Below, piece after piece: positions 1 through 7,094 of a DNA stretch of 64,000 nucleotides (position 1 is the stretch's first letter; each line of letters begins with the position of its first letter). This DNA comes from Cecembia rubra (lineage in GTDB: Bacteria; Bacteroidota; Bacteroidia; Cytophagales; Cyclobacteriaceae). The translations under genes and the position numbers were made by a program. The stretch spans positions 415,850 to 479,849 of the forward strand of contig NZ_PYGF01000002.1 in NCBI RefSeq assembly GCF_003014575.1, in the 5' to 3' direction. The notes beneath the pieces were generated by a model. The model searched no databases and had not been told where the DNA came from. It saw only the letters and a program-made list of their open reading frames with translations.

Positions 1-1491
1 TATTGCCTTATCAAACTCCGCCGAAAGCTGTGCACCTATTGTAGAGGAAAGCTGTGCATCCTTGATGGCATCTACAACCTGAACCCCCCAGTTCTTTGAC
101 AGTTTTTGTGTTTTGGATTTAAGATCTGCAATATCAGATTCCTGGGACCTCAGAAATACACTTTCCGCTATAGCTTTGTTAACAGCTTTTTGCGCAGCTT
201 CTATCTCTTCAAGATTTGTTTTTTCTGTAAGCTGGGAAGGCAGATATTCCTTGTAGGTCTTATTGATCTTTTCGATCATTTTCGAGCGCTCTTCGGTGCC
301 TTCAGCTGCAGCTTTCAGAGACTTAAAGAGCTCATTGCTTGCAGTTACTTCTTCCTTTATACTGTTTTTAAAATCCTCAGATAATTTTACTCCCTTATCT
401 GTGTTTTTATTATAGATGACCAGCGCACTGATCAGTGCCGTAAGCGCTGTGGCCGCTGCTACATAAGGATTGGCCAGCATAGTGGCATTCAGAAGAGCCT
501 GGGCCCTTGTGGCCAGGACAGTCCATTTTTGCTGGAGTATCTGTGTGGCCGTAAGTCCTTTGGCACTGAGTGCCGCTGCATTGTGTGCCGCTGCAGTTAG
601 CATAACCGCAGCCCTATAGGTACCGTAGGTGACGATGAGGCCTTTTACCACATCAACCACAGTCTGATAGTTCTCTACCAGTGAGATGATTCCGGACAGA
701 CTATCGGATATAAGCCCCTCATTGCCCTCACCGATTTCATTGTACATCCTGTCAAATGCATCCCCGAGATTTGAAAGCTTGCCCGTAATAGAAGCAGACT
801 GCTTTTCCATAAGGTTAAAAAATATTCCGCCCTCATCGGTGAGGTTATTGATGGCAATTTCCACTTCCTTAAAGCCAACCTTTCCCTGTGATACGAGTTC
901 TTTCACTTCGGATTCTGCGACTCCGAACTGCTTGGCAAGCTCTGCGGTAAGAGGAATACCCCTTCCGACAAACTGCTGCAGATCCTGTGCAAAAAGTCTT
1001 CCCTGGACCCTCGTCGTACCGTAAAGATAGGTAAGGTCATTTAGTGGGATGGAAAGGCCTGCCGATACATCGCCAAGCCTTCTGAGTGTGTCCGTTACAC
1101 TCTCGGTGCTCGTACCGTATGCCAATAGCTGTTTTGTGGCATTGCCTACATCGGTGAGTGAAAAAGGCGTCTTGGCGGCAAGCTCTACAGACCTTGCCAA
1201 CACTTCATCCGCCTTCTCTTTATTACCTATAATCGTCTCAAGAGAGATGTCAAGCTGTTGAAATTCGCCACGGACCCTTGCCACTTCACTTATAAACCCA
1301 CCTATAGCATTGATTGAAAAATATCCGGCTATGGCTGCACCGAGCTTTTTATAGACCATCTCGGCCCTTTCAGCTTCGGATACAGCTGTATCTGATATAC
1401 CCTTGATCTCATTACGTACCTTTTGGGAAGACCGGGTGAACTCCGGGTTGTTGATCAGAAATTCTACGCTTATCGGTTCGAGCTTTTCCAT
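1..1491 (-). CDS. Tail tape measure protein, N-terminal 497 residues (3' end outside window)
   Basis: This reading frame is open from the ATG at 1491 to the left edge. The first 250 residues fit the tape-measure N-terminal family: an amphipathic start, then a segment with TPFSLTDV and GTTRVQGRLFAQDLQQF that is characteristic of that domain. Around residues 215-290 follows a hydrophobic, Ala/Leu-rich part with likely membrane-inserting helices, then a long helical coiled part. It sets tail length and is threaded through the tube during assembly. Position directly after the tail chaperone frames is the standard tail order. Its ATG lies inside the end of the preceding frame (22-nt overlap), suggesting coupled translation. 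Confidence 0.9.
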   Translation of the reverse strand, partial: MEKLEPISVEFLINNPEFTRSSQKVRNEIKGISDTAVSEAERAEMVYKKLGAAIAGYFSINAIGGFISEVARVRGEFQQLDISLETIIGNKEKADEVLARSVELAAKTPFSLTDVGNATKQLLAYGTSTESVTDTLRRLGDVSAGLSIPLNDLTYLYGTTRVQGRLFAQDLQQFVGRGIPLTAELAKQFGVAESEVKELVSQGKVGFKEVEIAINNLTDEGGIFFNLMEKQSASITGKLSNLGDAFDRMYNEIGEGNEGLISDSLSGIISLVENYQTVVDVVKGLIVTYGTYRAAVMLTAAAHNAAALSAKGLTATQILQQKWTVLATRAQALLNATMLANPYVAAATALTALISALVIYNKNTDKGVKLSEDFKNSIKEEVTASNELFKSLKAAAEGTEERSKMIEKINKTYKEYLPSQLTEKTNLEEIEAAQKAVNKAIAESVFLRSQESDIADLKSKTQKLSKNWGVQVVDAIKDAQLSSTIGAQLSAEFDKAI

Positions 1492-1661
1492 GTCCTTAAT
1501 TTAGACCTGCCTTCGGAAGGATTTCCCTCCCTGACATCACTTGATTCAATCATTGCCGGTGCGTCGGACATCCCCGACAGTACCACAGACCAGGGAATTC
1601 CCCAGATGACGTACTGAAGAGACCAGCCGGTCTTTTCGCACACATGGAAGAATATCCCCAT
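1470..1661 (-). CDS. Tail assembly chaperone, downstream (T) frame
   Basis: A short Trp-rich protein (GWSLQYVIWGIPWSVV near its start) sits between the tail chaperone and the tape measure, the place of the lambda T frame. The frame stays open upstream of the ATG at 1661, without a stop, into the end of the preceding gene. It can therefore be reached by a -1 ribosomal frameshift as well as, or instead of, initiation at 1661. No good ribosome binding site precedes 1661, which favours expression as a fusion. In siphophages the frameshift product binds the tape measure during tail assembly. Function is inferred from position and frame arrangement, not from sequence similarity. Confidence 0.6.
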   Translation of the reverse strand: MGIFFHVCEKTGWSLQYVIWGIPWSVVLSGMSDAPAMIESSDVREGNPSEGRSKLRTWKSSNR

Positions 1662-1670
1662 CGGGCTATG

Positions 1671-1703
1671 AAGGCCGCTGGCCTTTAACTCCCTTTCTTT
1701 TTG
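1671..1703 (-). promoter_or_regulatory. Candidate programmed -1 frameshift site (slippery run plus hairpin)
   Basis: On the minus strand a C AAA AAG heptamer (1697-1703) is in the zero frame near the end of the chaperone gene. Eleven bases later comes a perfect 6-bp stem with a 3-base loop (AAGGCC-AGC-GGCCTT, 1671-1685). The -1 frame has no stop between the heptamer and the Trp-rich frame. Slippery run, spacer and stem-loop are the usual elements of phage G/GT frameshifting. The first base of the heptamer is C rather than A, which makes P-site re-pairing weaker. Confidence 0.55.
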
Positions 1704-2170
1704 TTTTGACCCAGATTGCTTGGATCTGTGATCTTGGCTGCCCTTAGCAATCTGGTAGTATTCATAAAATCCGAAGTGCCGTTATACACCAGGATAAATT
1801 CAAGAAGTGCAAAAAGCTCCCTCCAGTGCATATTCCATACCAGGAATGAGGCCATCATTTTTGAAAACATCCTGATCTTCCATTTTGAATTCAAAGCCGC
1901 AATCGCTACAGCTTCGGCGATCTTTATCCCGTGCAGCTGCATCAGCTCGAGAGCCCTTTCGGTATCCACCTCTTTGAGCTCCTCTTCTTTGATCCCTGTG
2001 GCAAGATATGCGGCACTGCATTCGAGCAATGTCCCTGCATAAAGCTTTCTTATCCTTATCGATATATGCTTTCTGCCAAGTATCCTTAAGAAAAAAGGGG
2101 CCCTGACCTTAGCCCTGATGCCCCTTTCCAAGATACTGACCGCTGCATTTAGCTCAGTCTGATGCTTCAT
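1685..2170 (-). CDS. Tail assembly chaperone, upstream (G) frame
   Basis: A 161-residue, mostly helical protein lies between the tail tube gene and the tape measure, the conserved place of tail assembly chaperones. The start at 2170 is chosen because GGAG lies 7 bases upstream and the tail tube gene stops at 2172; a longer upstream frame would overlap that gene. Its C-terminus is Lys-rich (QNKKKGS), encoded by the A-run proposed as a frameshift site. I recognise it by context and architecture only; the sequence itself resembles no family I can name with certainty. Confidence 0.65.
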   Translation of the reverse strand: MKHQTELNAAVSILERGIRAKVRAPFFLRILGRKHISIRIRKLYAGTLLECSAAYLATGIKEEELKEVDTERALELMQLHGIKIAEAVAIAALNSKWKIRMFSKMMASFLVWNMHWRELFALLEFILVYNGTSDFMNTTRLLRAAKITDPSNLGQNKKKGS

Positions 2171-2171
2171 C

Positions 2172-2684
2172 TTACACTCCTTCTGCAGGCGGATCAGTCC
2201 AGGAGAAATCCGGAACTTCATCGATACCTGTATCCATGACCACACCGCTTACATCGATCAGGTTGATATTCGCCTCGGTGATCTCAAAGTTTGGCCTTGA
2301 ATAGTGCGAAAACGCCGGGATCTCTATTACTGAATCATCCTCTACCGTAATCCTTAAGGCTTTCACCCTTTCGCCCCTGAACTTCGGTGCGTTCCATTTT
2401 TTTACGGTATTCACCGTGGTCACTGTTCCACCAAGAGCCATTTCAAGAGCATCAGGATCAGTTTCCATCAACTGAAAACTTACATCGATAGCCGCAGGTG
2501 ATACCCTTCTTACCCTTGGATTGATTTTGCCCTGCTCAAAGTGCGGAGTAACAGAAGGCTCAGGCTCTGTCATTACAAAGCTGTCCCTGTACACCGGAAT
2601 GGCCACATAATTGGATGTCGCTCCGGTTGTGGGGTTGAAGTCACCAAATTCGATCTTCTTGGCGCCGTATTTTACTTTTCCCAT
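2172..2684 (-). CDS. Major tail tube protein candidate
   Basis: A 170-residue, beta-rich protein begins MGKVKYGAKKIEFGDF and has alternating hydrophobic strands throughout, as expected of phage tail tube folds. It lies directly upstream of the tail chaperone and tape measure, the usual order tube-chaperone-tape measure. It starts 3 bases after the preceding gene stops and ends 2 bases before the chaperone ATG, so it is part of one tightly packed late operon. The tail tube assignment is inference from order, size and strand pattern; a sheath-like protein is not seen in the window, which fits a siphovirus-type tail. Confidence 0.6.
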   Translation of the reverse strand: MGKVKYGAKKIEFGDFNPTTGATSNYVAIPVYRDSFVMTEPEPSVTPHFEQGKINPRVRRVSPAAIDVSFQLMETDPDALEMALGGTVTTVNTVKKWNAPKFRGERVKALRITVEDDSVIEIPAFSHYSRPNFEITEANINLIDVSGVVMDTGIDEVPDFSWTDPPAEGV

Positions 2685-2686
2685 CC

Positions 2687-3163
2687 TTATTCAGATTTTT
2701 GGTTTTCCTCATTGTTTACAGGTGCTGGTTCAGGTTCCGTTGCTGCTTTTTCAAGTTCGGCCACACGCTCCCTGAGCTTGTCCATGCCGATATTTGCAAC
2801 TGGTTTTTTACCAGAAAGCTCCTCATGTCTTTTGACCAGCTGATCCCTCTCAGGATCTGCCGTACCCTGTGCGCCAAGCGTACTTTCACTTCTTGTACCT
2901 GTTGCCTGGAACTCATTCTTGGCTTTACCCTGATCTTCATTTACAGATTTCTGCTCTGAAGAAGCAAAGCTTATGTTTCCGCTTACTGCCATTGCCCTGG
3001 TAACCTCTGTGACTTCTTTGTCCTCAAGGCTTCTGCCATGGTTTACAGCATCGGACTTTTCCGAAAACGCCTGCCCGTCAGAAGTAAAATAAAAAACCTT
3101 GGCTGCAGTGTGTGCGGCAAATACCATCTTTGCGATATCTGCCAGTTTTTTTGAATCTTTCAT
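2687..3163 (-). CDS. Uncharacterised virion-operon protein
   Basis: I do not recognise this 158-residue protein. An N-terminal part (about 1-55) with mixed helices and strands (KVFYFTSDGQAFSEKSDAVNHG) reads like a small folded domain. It is followed by a low-complexity, Gln/Ser/Glu-rich linker and a helical segment (RHEELSGKKPVANIGMDKLRERVAELEKA), ending in a Pro/Glu-rich tail. Its start overlaps the spanin stop by 4 bases (ATGA type), so the two are probably translationally coupled. Lying between lysis and tail tube genes, it may be a head-tail connector or minor tail protein, but nothing in the sequence decides this. Confidence 0.55.
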   Translation of the reverse strand: MKDSKKLADIAKMVFAAHTAAKVFYFTSDGQAFSEKSDAVNHGRSLEDKEVTEVTRAMAVSGNISFASSEQKSVNEDQGKAKNEFQATGTRSESTLGAQGTADPERDQLVKRHEELSGKKPVANIGMDKLRERVAELEKAATEPEPAPVNNEENQKSE

Positions 3164-3663
3164 AAACCGATAATTTTTCTAATTGGTCTTCTTGTTTTCC
3201 AAAGAACCCATAGGATAAGTATCAAAGAGGCCCACATCACTATCCGGAACCATAAATTATTGCTTTTCCTCACACTGGATTCTTCAATTACAGAATTTCC
3301 CGATTGGTTTTCAGTCCTTCCGTACACTTCCTGACTGCCGTACGAGAGTTTTGATCTTGCCACTGGCCTCGACACTGCATTGTATGACAGCTCTGTATCT
3401 GTTATACTCAGCTCCAGGCTTATCCCCTTACCCGATACCGGTATCACTACCGGTACTGTGCCCAGGGGAGGTAATGGAATCCTTCCGGTCAGGGAATCGC
3501 CGAACTGAAACTGTTCAAAATGGCCAGAACTGTTCAGATAGATGAGTTCCTTTTCTTCACTTTCGGTATAGCTGCCGGACATCTTTGATTTCCTGACAGA
3601 ACCGCAGCTGCAGACCAGAAGGAAAACCGCCCCAGTAAGAAAAACTAATATCCTCCCCGCCAT
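3160..3663 (-). CDS. Unimolecular spanin (u-spanin) candidate lipoprotein
   Basis: The N-terminus is a lipoprotein signal: MAGR, a hydrophobic run at residues 5-17 and lipobox VCSC with the modified Cys at residue 20. The C-terminus has one transmembrane segment (about 135-155, Trp- and Leu-rich) followed by a basic tail (KTRRPIRKIIGL). A lipoprotein anchored in the outer membrane at one end and the inner membrane at the other is the defining layout of unimolecular spanins such as T1 gp11, which fuse the two membranes in the last lysis step. It overlaps the endolysin gene by 19 bases and follows the holin, completing a lysis cassette. The middle part is beta-prone and carries no known enzyme motif. 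Confidence 0.7.
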   Translation of the reverse strand: MAGRILVFLTGAVFLLVCSCGSVRKSKMSGSYTESEEKELIYLNSSGHFEQFQFGDSLTGRIPLPPLGTVPVVIPVSGKGISLELSITDTELSYNAVSRPVARSKLSYGSQEVYGRTENQSGNSVIEESSVRKSNNLWFRIVMWASLILILWVLWKTRRPIRKIIGL

Positions 3664-4016
3664 TGTGCATCAGGTTTGTCCGGATCATTGTCCACGTGGA
3701 CAAAGTTCCTGTATATACCTATCCTTCTGAAGCCTGCTTTTTTACAGGCTTCAATGACCTGGCTTTGGGTTTCCGGATCAGTGGCAATATCAGCAGCATA
3801 GCCTTTCATATGGGATGAATTTTTAGATCCTCCCACAGCGTCATTGTGTTTTTTGGTGCGGAAGCCGGAATTGATCCTAAAGGGAATCCCCGCAATCTCC
3901 CTTGCACTGTCGAGCATCAGTAATGTACTGATCCTCATATTTCCCCCGGTGCCTCTTCCGCTCCCGTCACCATCATTGCTGTCAAACTCAGCTGGATTAA
4001 AATGCTTTATTTCCAT
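3645..4016 (-). CDS. Endolysin, peptidase M15-type
   Basis: The 123-residue protein has the M15 metallopeptidase zinc signature SSHMKGYAADI (about 67-77) and a downstream HVD (about 107-109), giving the His-Asp-His ligand set of D-Ala-D-Ala/L-Ala-D-Glu endopeptidases. It cleaves peptide stems of peptidoglycan during lysis. There is no signal peptide, so release to the periplasm depends on the holin encoded just upstream, whose 3' end it overlaps by 10 bases. At about 120 residues it is a minimal catalytic domain without a cell-wall-binding part, normal for Gram-negative hosts. Confidence 0.85.
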   Translation of the reverse strand: MEIKHFNPAEFDSNDGDGSGRGTGGNMRISTLLMLDSAREIAGIPFRINSGFRTKKHNDAVGGSKNSSHMKGYAADIATDPETQSQVIEACKKAGFRRIGIYRNFVHVDNDPDKPDAQWRGGY

Positions 4017-4519
4017 ACCCTGTTGATTTTATCCTTAAGCTCATTGATCCAATGGCTCTTTTCCTTGCCCCTGATCACAGCCATATTCTCAGCTATAGAT
4101 ACTATTATCTCCAGGACAATCTGCGTGCATAAGAACAGATGTATCCATGAAAACACCTCATAGGCCATCATCCTTCCCATATTGTAATAACTGATGGCAA
4201 AAAGATGTGGGAGCCCTATGATGATCAGGTACTGCAGGACCTTAAAACTGAACCTGCTCAGCCTTTTGCTTTCAAATGGCTCACCTTTGATCTGGCTTGC
4301 CTTAATACCTGTCCGGAGCTCTACAAAAAACGAAAGCAACAGAAAGAGAAAGGCTACCCAGTCAATGCCAAACAGCCTGGTGACAAGCGCACTCAGGGCA
4401 CTTACGATCATGATGGTCTGGGTAAGATCATACTTCAGACTGGGGGCAAGTGACTTGAGCAGCTGCCCCCAGCTGTTGTAATTGAATGAATTGAGCAGAT
4501 ATACAAGAAATGCCCTCAT
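4007..4519 (-). CDS. Phage holin
   Basis: A 170-residue membrane protein with about four hydrophobic segments (roughly 35-55, 58-78, 100-120 and 128-150) and a basic cytoplasmic tail rich in Lys. This fits the large holin family (phage_holin_4/toxin-secretion type) common in Bacteroidetes phages. The start at 4519 is preferred over an ATG 21 bases upstream because GGAGG sits 6 bases before it, inside the end of the capsid gene. It would form inner-membrane lesions that let the adjacent M15 endolysin out. Family assignment rests on topology and neighbours. Confidence 0.75.
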   Translation of the reverse strand: MRAFLVYLLNSFNYNSWGQLLKSLAPSLKYDLTQTIMIVSALSALVTRLFGIDWVAFLFLLLSFFVELRTGIKASQIKGEPFESKRLSRFSFKVLQYLIIIGLPHLFAISYYNMGRMMAYEVFSWIHLFLCTQIVLEIIVSIAENMAVIRGKEKSHWINELKDKINRVWK

Positions 4520-4520
4520 A

Positions 4521-5453
4521 TTATCCTCCGGACACTTCATCTGAAGCTATAGCCCCTATATACTTCGCCCTTTTTGGAACGGCAATGAAGTAGTGGCGGA
4601 TAGCGTATCTGTTATCCTGATTTTCAGGATCAATGACACTTGACTTGAAATACTGCTTGGTCATACCTGTCTTACGTGCTATATTAGGCACATAGTAGGC
4701 CACAGATGCCTGATGGTCACCCGCTACAGGAGCAGCACCCCAGGCTTTCTTGTTGGTGCCGGTATAATACGGATTGGCCACATATCCATAGATCTGGAAT
4801 CCTGCGATTACAGGAGCTACAGTACCCGCATTGTAGTTCACAAGCGAATCACCGAATCTCTGACGGTCAAGAAGGGCATCGTTAAAGTGATCCGTTGAAA
4901 GCACGATCCTTCTCCCGGACATTGGAACCTCCATTTTGTCAAACTTATCCTTAAGTGTCACGAGATCTTCATATCTCATGATCCTTCTGCCTGCAGCAGC
5001 TCCTCCGACAATCGCTCCGGTAGTGAGGACTACAGGCGTAAGCGCTGTATTGGCTGCGGGCGCAATGGCATGGATGGCTTTGGCATATTTCTTTTTCAGG
5101 ATAGCCTGGATAAGCGTACGTGTGGCCGCATCGATCCTGTCATAAGACGCACCGATTACCTGATCATCACTCAAGGTTATCACTTTGGTCTGGTACTTGT
5201 CCAGCTGTATGGTAACCTTGTCATCAGTGTAGGCCTGAAGGGCCAGAGGATAGGTGGTATTATTGATCAGCACATCCGGTTCAAAATCCGTGGTCGGGAT
5301 ATGGATGATGTTCTGCTCAGACGCCGAACCGGATCCTACTTCCAGTACCGTGGTGTCAAGCTCATCGACACCTTCAAGCCAAGGGGCTTCGTCAGTTGCT
5401 CTAAGGTTGGTCTCTACTCGAGCTCTCCATACCTCAGGAAAATTTAATGGCAT
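4521..5453 (-). CDS. Major capsid protein
   Basis: The 310-residue protein follows the prohead protease/scaffold gene and begins with PLNFPEVW and a flexible N-arm. It then has mixed alpha/beta content with Ala/Gly-rich segments and ends in an aromatic-rich C-terminal part. Size, order (protease-scaffold, then capsid) and abundance of beta strands fit an HK97-fold major capsid protein of Bacteroidetes Mu-like phages. No N-terminal delta domain is apparent; scaffolding is supplied by the C-terminal half of the upstream gene. Its last codons contain the holin ribosome binding site. Confidence 0.8.
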   Translation of the reverse strand: MPLNFPEVWRARVETNLRATDEAPWLEGVDELDTTVLEVGSGSASEQNIIHIPTTDFEPDVLINNTTYPLALQAYTDDKVTIQLDKYQTKVITLSDDQVIGASYDRIDAATRTLIQAILKKKYAKAIHAIAPAANTALTPVVLTTGAIVGGAAAGRRIMRYEDLVTLKDKFDKMEVPMSGRRIVLSTDHFNDALLDRQRFGDSLVNYNAGTVAPVIAGFQIYGYVANPYYTGTNKKAWGAAPVAGDHQASVAYYVPNIARKTGMTKQYFKSSVIDPENQDNRYAIRHYFIAVPKRAKYIGAIASDEVSGG

Positions 5454-5478
5454 ATTCTGCTGTGTTTAAATTGTGTAT

Positions 5479-5508
5479 AAAGCCTAATTAATACCGGGGC
5501 TTTTTACT
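5479..5508 (-). terminator. Weak hairpin between scaffold and capsid genes
   Basis: AAAGCC and GGCTTT pair across a 13-base loop (5479-5503), but on the minus strand only a short, interrupted T-run follows. It lies in the 75-base gap between the protease/scaffold and capsid genes. It could partly terminate transcription or protect the abundant capsid mRNA end; the sequence does not distinguish these. Confidence 0.3.
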
Positions 5509-5528
5509 ATTTGTGGCGATTTCAGCTA

Positions 5529-6524
5529 TCAGGCAAACAAGGCCTGATAAGCTTCAGGGTTCTCATTCTTGAAAGCAAGCTGCCTGGCCAGAGGAAGTTT
5601 CTGAAACTCATCCAGGCTCTTTGGCTGATCAGCCGACCCGCCTGCCGGACTTCCTTTGATGCCTGCGGCAAGACCGGTCTTTCCTGGCATATTCTCAAGA
5701 ATTGATTTGGCAAGGGAGATGTCGTTGATGGCAAGGGTTACAAACTGTTCTTTTTTGTCAGCTGTAAGCTTACCCGCCACTACGGCGGCATCTACCAGTG
5801 TCTCTGCCTCTTTTTTGACAGCAGCGAGCTGCGCATCCTTCATGGTCTGGATAGTCTGCTTTGCCGTGGTCAGATCGTCCTGTGCCTGCTTAAGATCGGT
5901 ACCAAGCTTGGCTATGGCGGCATTGACCGCCCCAGCATCATCCTGATTGCTCAGGCCGGCAGCCAACAGTACCGATAAGGCCGGGCCGCTTAAGATGAAT
6001 TTTTCCATATGGTTGAAATTTGATTTTGGTTTTCCTGATGTCACTTTTTTAGTATCAGGGGATTCCTTTACTGCAGAAAGGCATAACCTGATCTGGTCAT
6101 CACTCATCAGCTTGCCCGGAGCGGCATAGAGCCTTACCGCATTGGCATTGCCCGGAATGGTTACCAGTGAGGCTTCATAGAGTTCTGATTGTACCAGGTC
6201 AAAAAGCCCGTCAACAGCTTTTTCAAGGTTTTCCTGAAGAAAAAGAAAGCCCATAGAACATGCCTTGATAAACCCACGCTTCACTTTACCGGCTATCTTG
6301 GCAGTATCTTCATCATCCATATCAAATTCATCGTCTGCCAGTAACAGATTCCCTTCGATACGGATGTTAGTCCAGCGACCGATAATAGACATTAGGTCCC
6401 AGTCCTTATGCATAGCGAGCATTACCGGATTCTGCCGGAAGCGCTCCAGGTCAATGCCTGAATTCTTCACACGGAAACCGTACACGTTTGCCTTCGTCTC
6501 ATCATTTAATACCCATGTTGCCAT
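5529..6524 (-). CDS. Prohead protease fused to scaffold protein
   Basis: Residues 1-150 resemble prohead serine proteases of the HK97/Mu gpI group: MHKD near residue 39 supplies the His, and ASLVTIPGNANA (about 118-129) carries the Ser of the S-x-V motif. A segment around MEKFILSG (about 172) starts the second part. That part, about 190-300, is a helical, Ala/Lys/Glu-rich coiled coil (DLKQAQDDLTTAKQTIQTMKD) typical of capsid scaffolds. The protein would template the prohead and then digest the scaffold and itself. It heads the leftward late operon, and its start faces the packaging operon across about 140 bases. Confidence 0.85.
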   Translation of the reverse strand: MATWVLNDETKANVYGFRVKNSGIDLERFRQNPVMLAMHKDWDLMSIIGRWTNIRIEGNLLLADDEFDMDDEDTAKIAGKVKRGFIKACSMGFLFLQENLEKAVDGLFDLVQSELYEASLVTIPGNANAVRLYAAPGKLMSDDQIRLCLSAVKESPDTKKVTSGKPKSNFNHMEKFILSGPALSVLLAAGLSNQDDAGAVNAAIAKLGTDLKQAQDDLTTAKQTIQTMKDAQLAAVKKEAETLVDAAVVAGKLTADKKEQFVTLAINDISLAKSILENMPGKTGLAAGIKGSPAGGSADQPKSLDEFQKLPLARQLAFKNENPEAYQALFA

Positions 6525-6665
6525 CCGGTCGCTGTTCTAATTGTTTGCCCTTTGTGAACCCAAAGATTCAAGGACATTCATTAAGCAAGAAATAGTTGTG
6601 CAACCCTTGCCCGCTTTTTTTATTACAAAGGCATTTTGGGCCACTTTTGGCAGAAAAAAGGGCAA

Positions 6666-7094
6666 ATGGCAGGCAAAAAAGACAAAATAAGATACCAGGC
6701 TAAAGACTACTTTGTCGAAAACTTCGGCGCCACTAAAAAGGAAGTGGCAGAGCTTTTCGGGGTTACGGAGAAGACCATCGGGGACTGGTCTTTCAAGGAC
6801 AACTGGGAAAACGAAAGACTCAACTATCACGCCTCACCCGTCAAGATAAAACAGCTACTGCAGCAGGAACTCCTTTCAGTGGCCCAGGGAAATCAGCCAA
6901 AACTGCCGGCCGATGGCATATCCAAACTTATGTCTGCCCTGGACAAAGTGGAAAAGAAGGCTGATCCAACAGTCGTATCCAGGATACTTAAAGACCTGGA
7001 TAATTTCATATCCGAAGAAGATCCGGAATTCGCACTCAAGTGCATACACTGGCATAAGCAGTTTTTGATTCACCGCATTAACCTCGAAGGCTGA
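6666..7094 (+). CDS. Terminase small subunit-like DNA-binding protein
   Basis: The 142-residue protein has an N-terminal helix-turn-helix (about 13-45, with ATKKEVAELFGVTEKTIGDW), the pattern of terminase small subunits that recognise the packaging site. A helical C-terminal oligomerisation part follows. An ATG 30 bases upstream is in frame, but 6666 has the purine-rich AAAAAAGGGCAA in front and fits the family length better. It ends with TGATG, overlapping the large-subunit start by one base, so both are surely co-translated. It is the first gene of the rightward packaging operon. Confidence 0.75.
   Translation: MAGKKDKIRYQAKDYFVENFGATKKEVAELFGVTEKTIGDWSFKDNWENERLNYHASPVKIKQLLQQELLSVAQGNQPKLPADGISKLMSALDKVEKKADPTVVSRILKDLDNFISEEDPEFALKCIHWHKQFLIHRINLEG

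Noticed and set aside
686-1261. Plus-strand open frames inside the tape measure region
   Set aside because: They are the reverse frames of the tape measure gene, whose minus-strand translation has clear family motifs.
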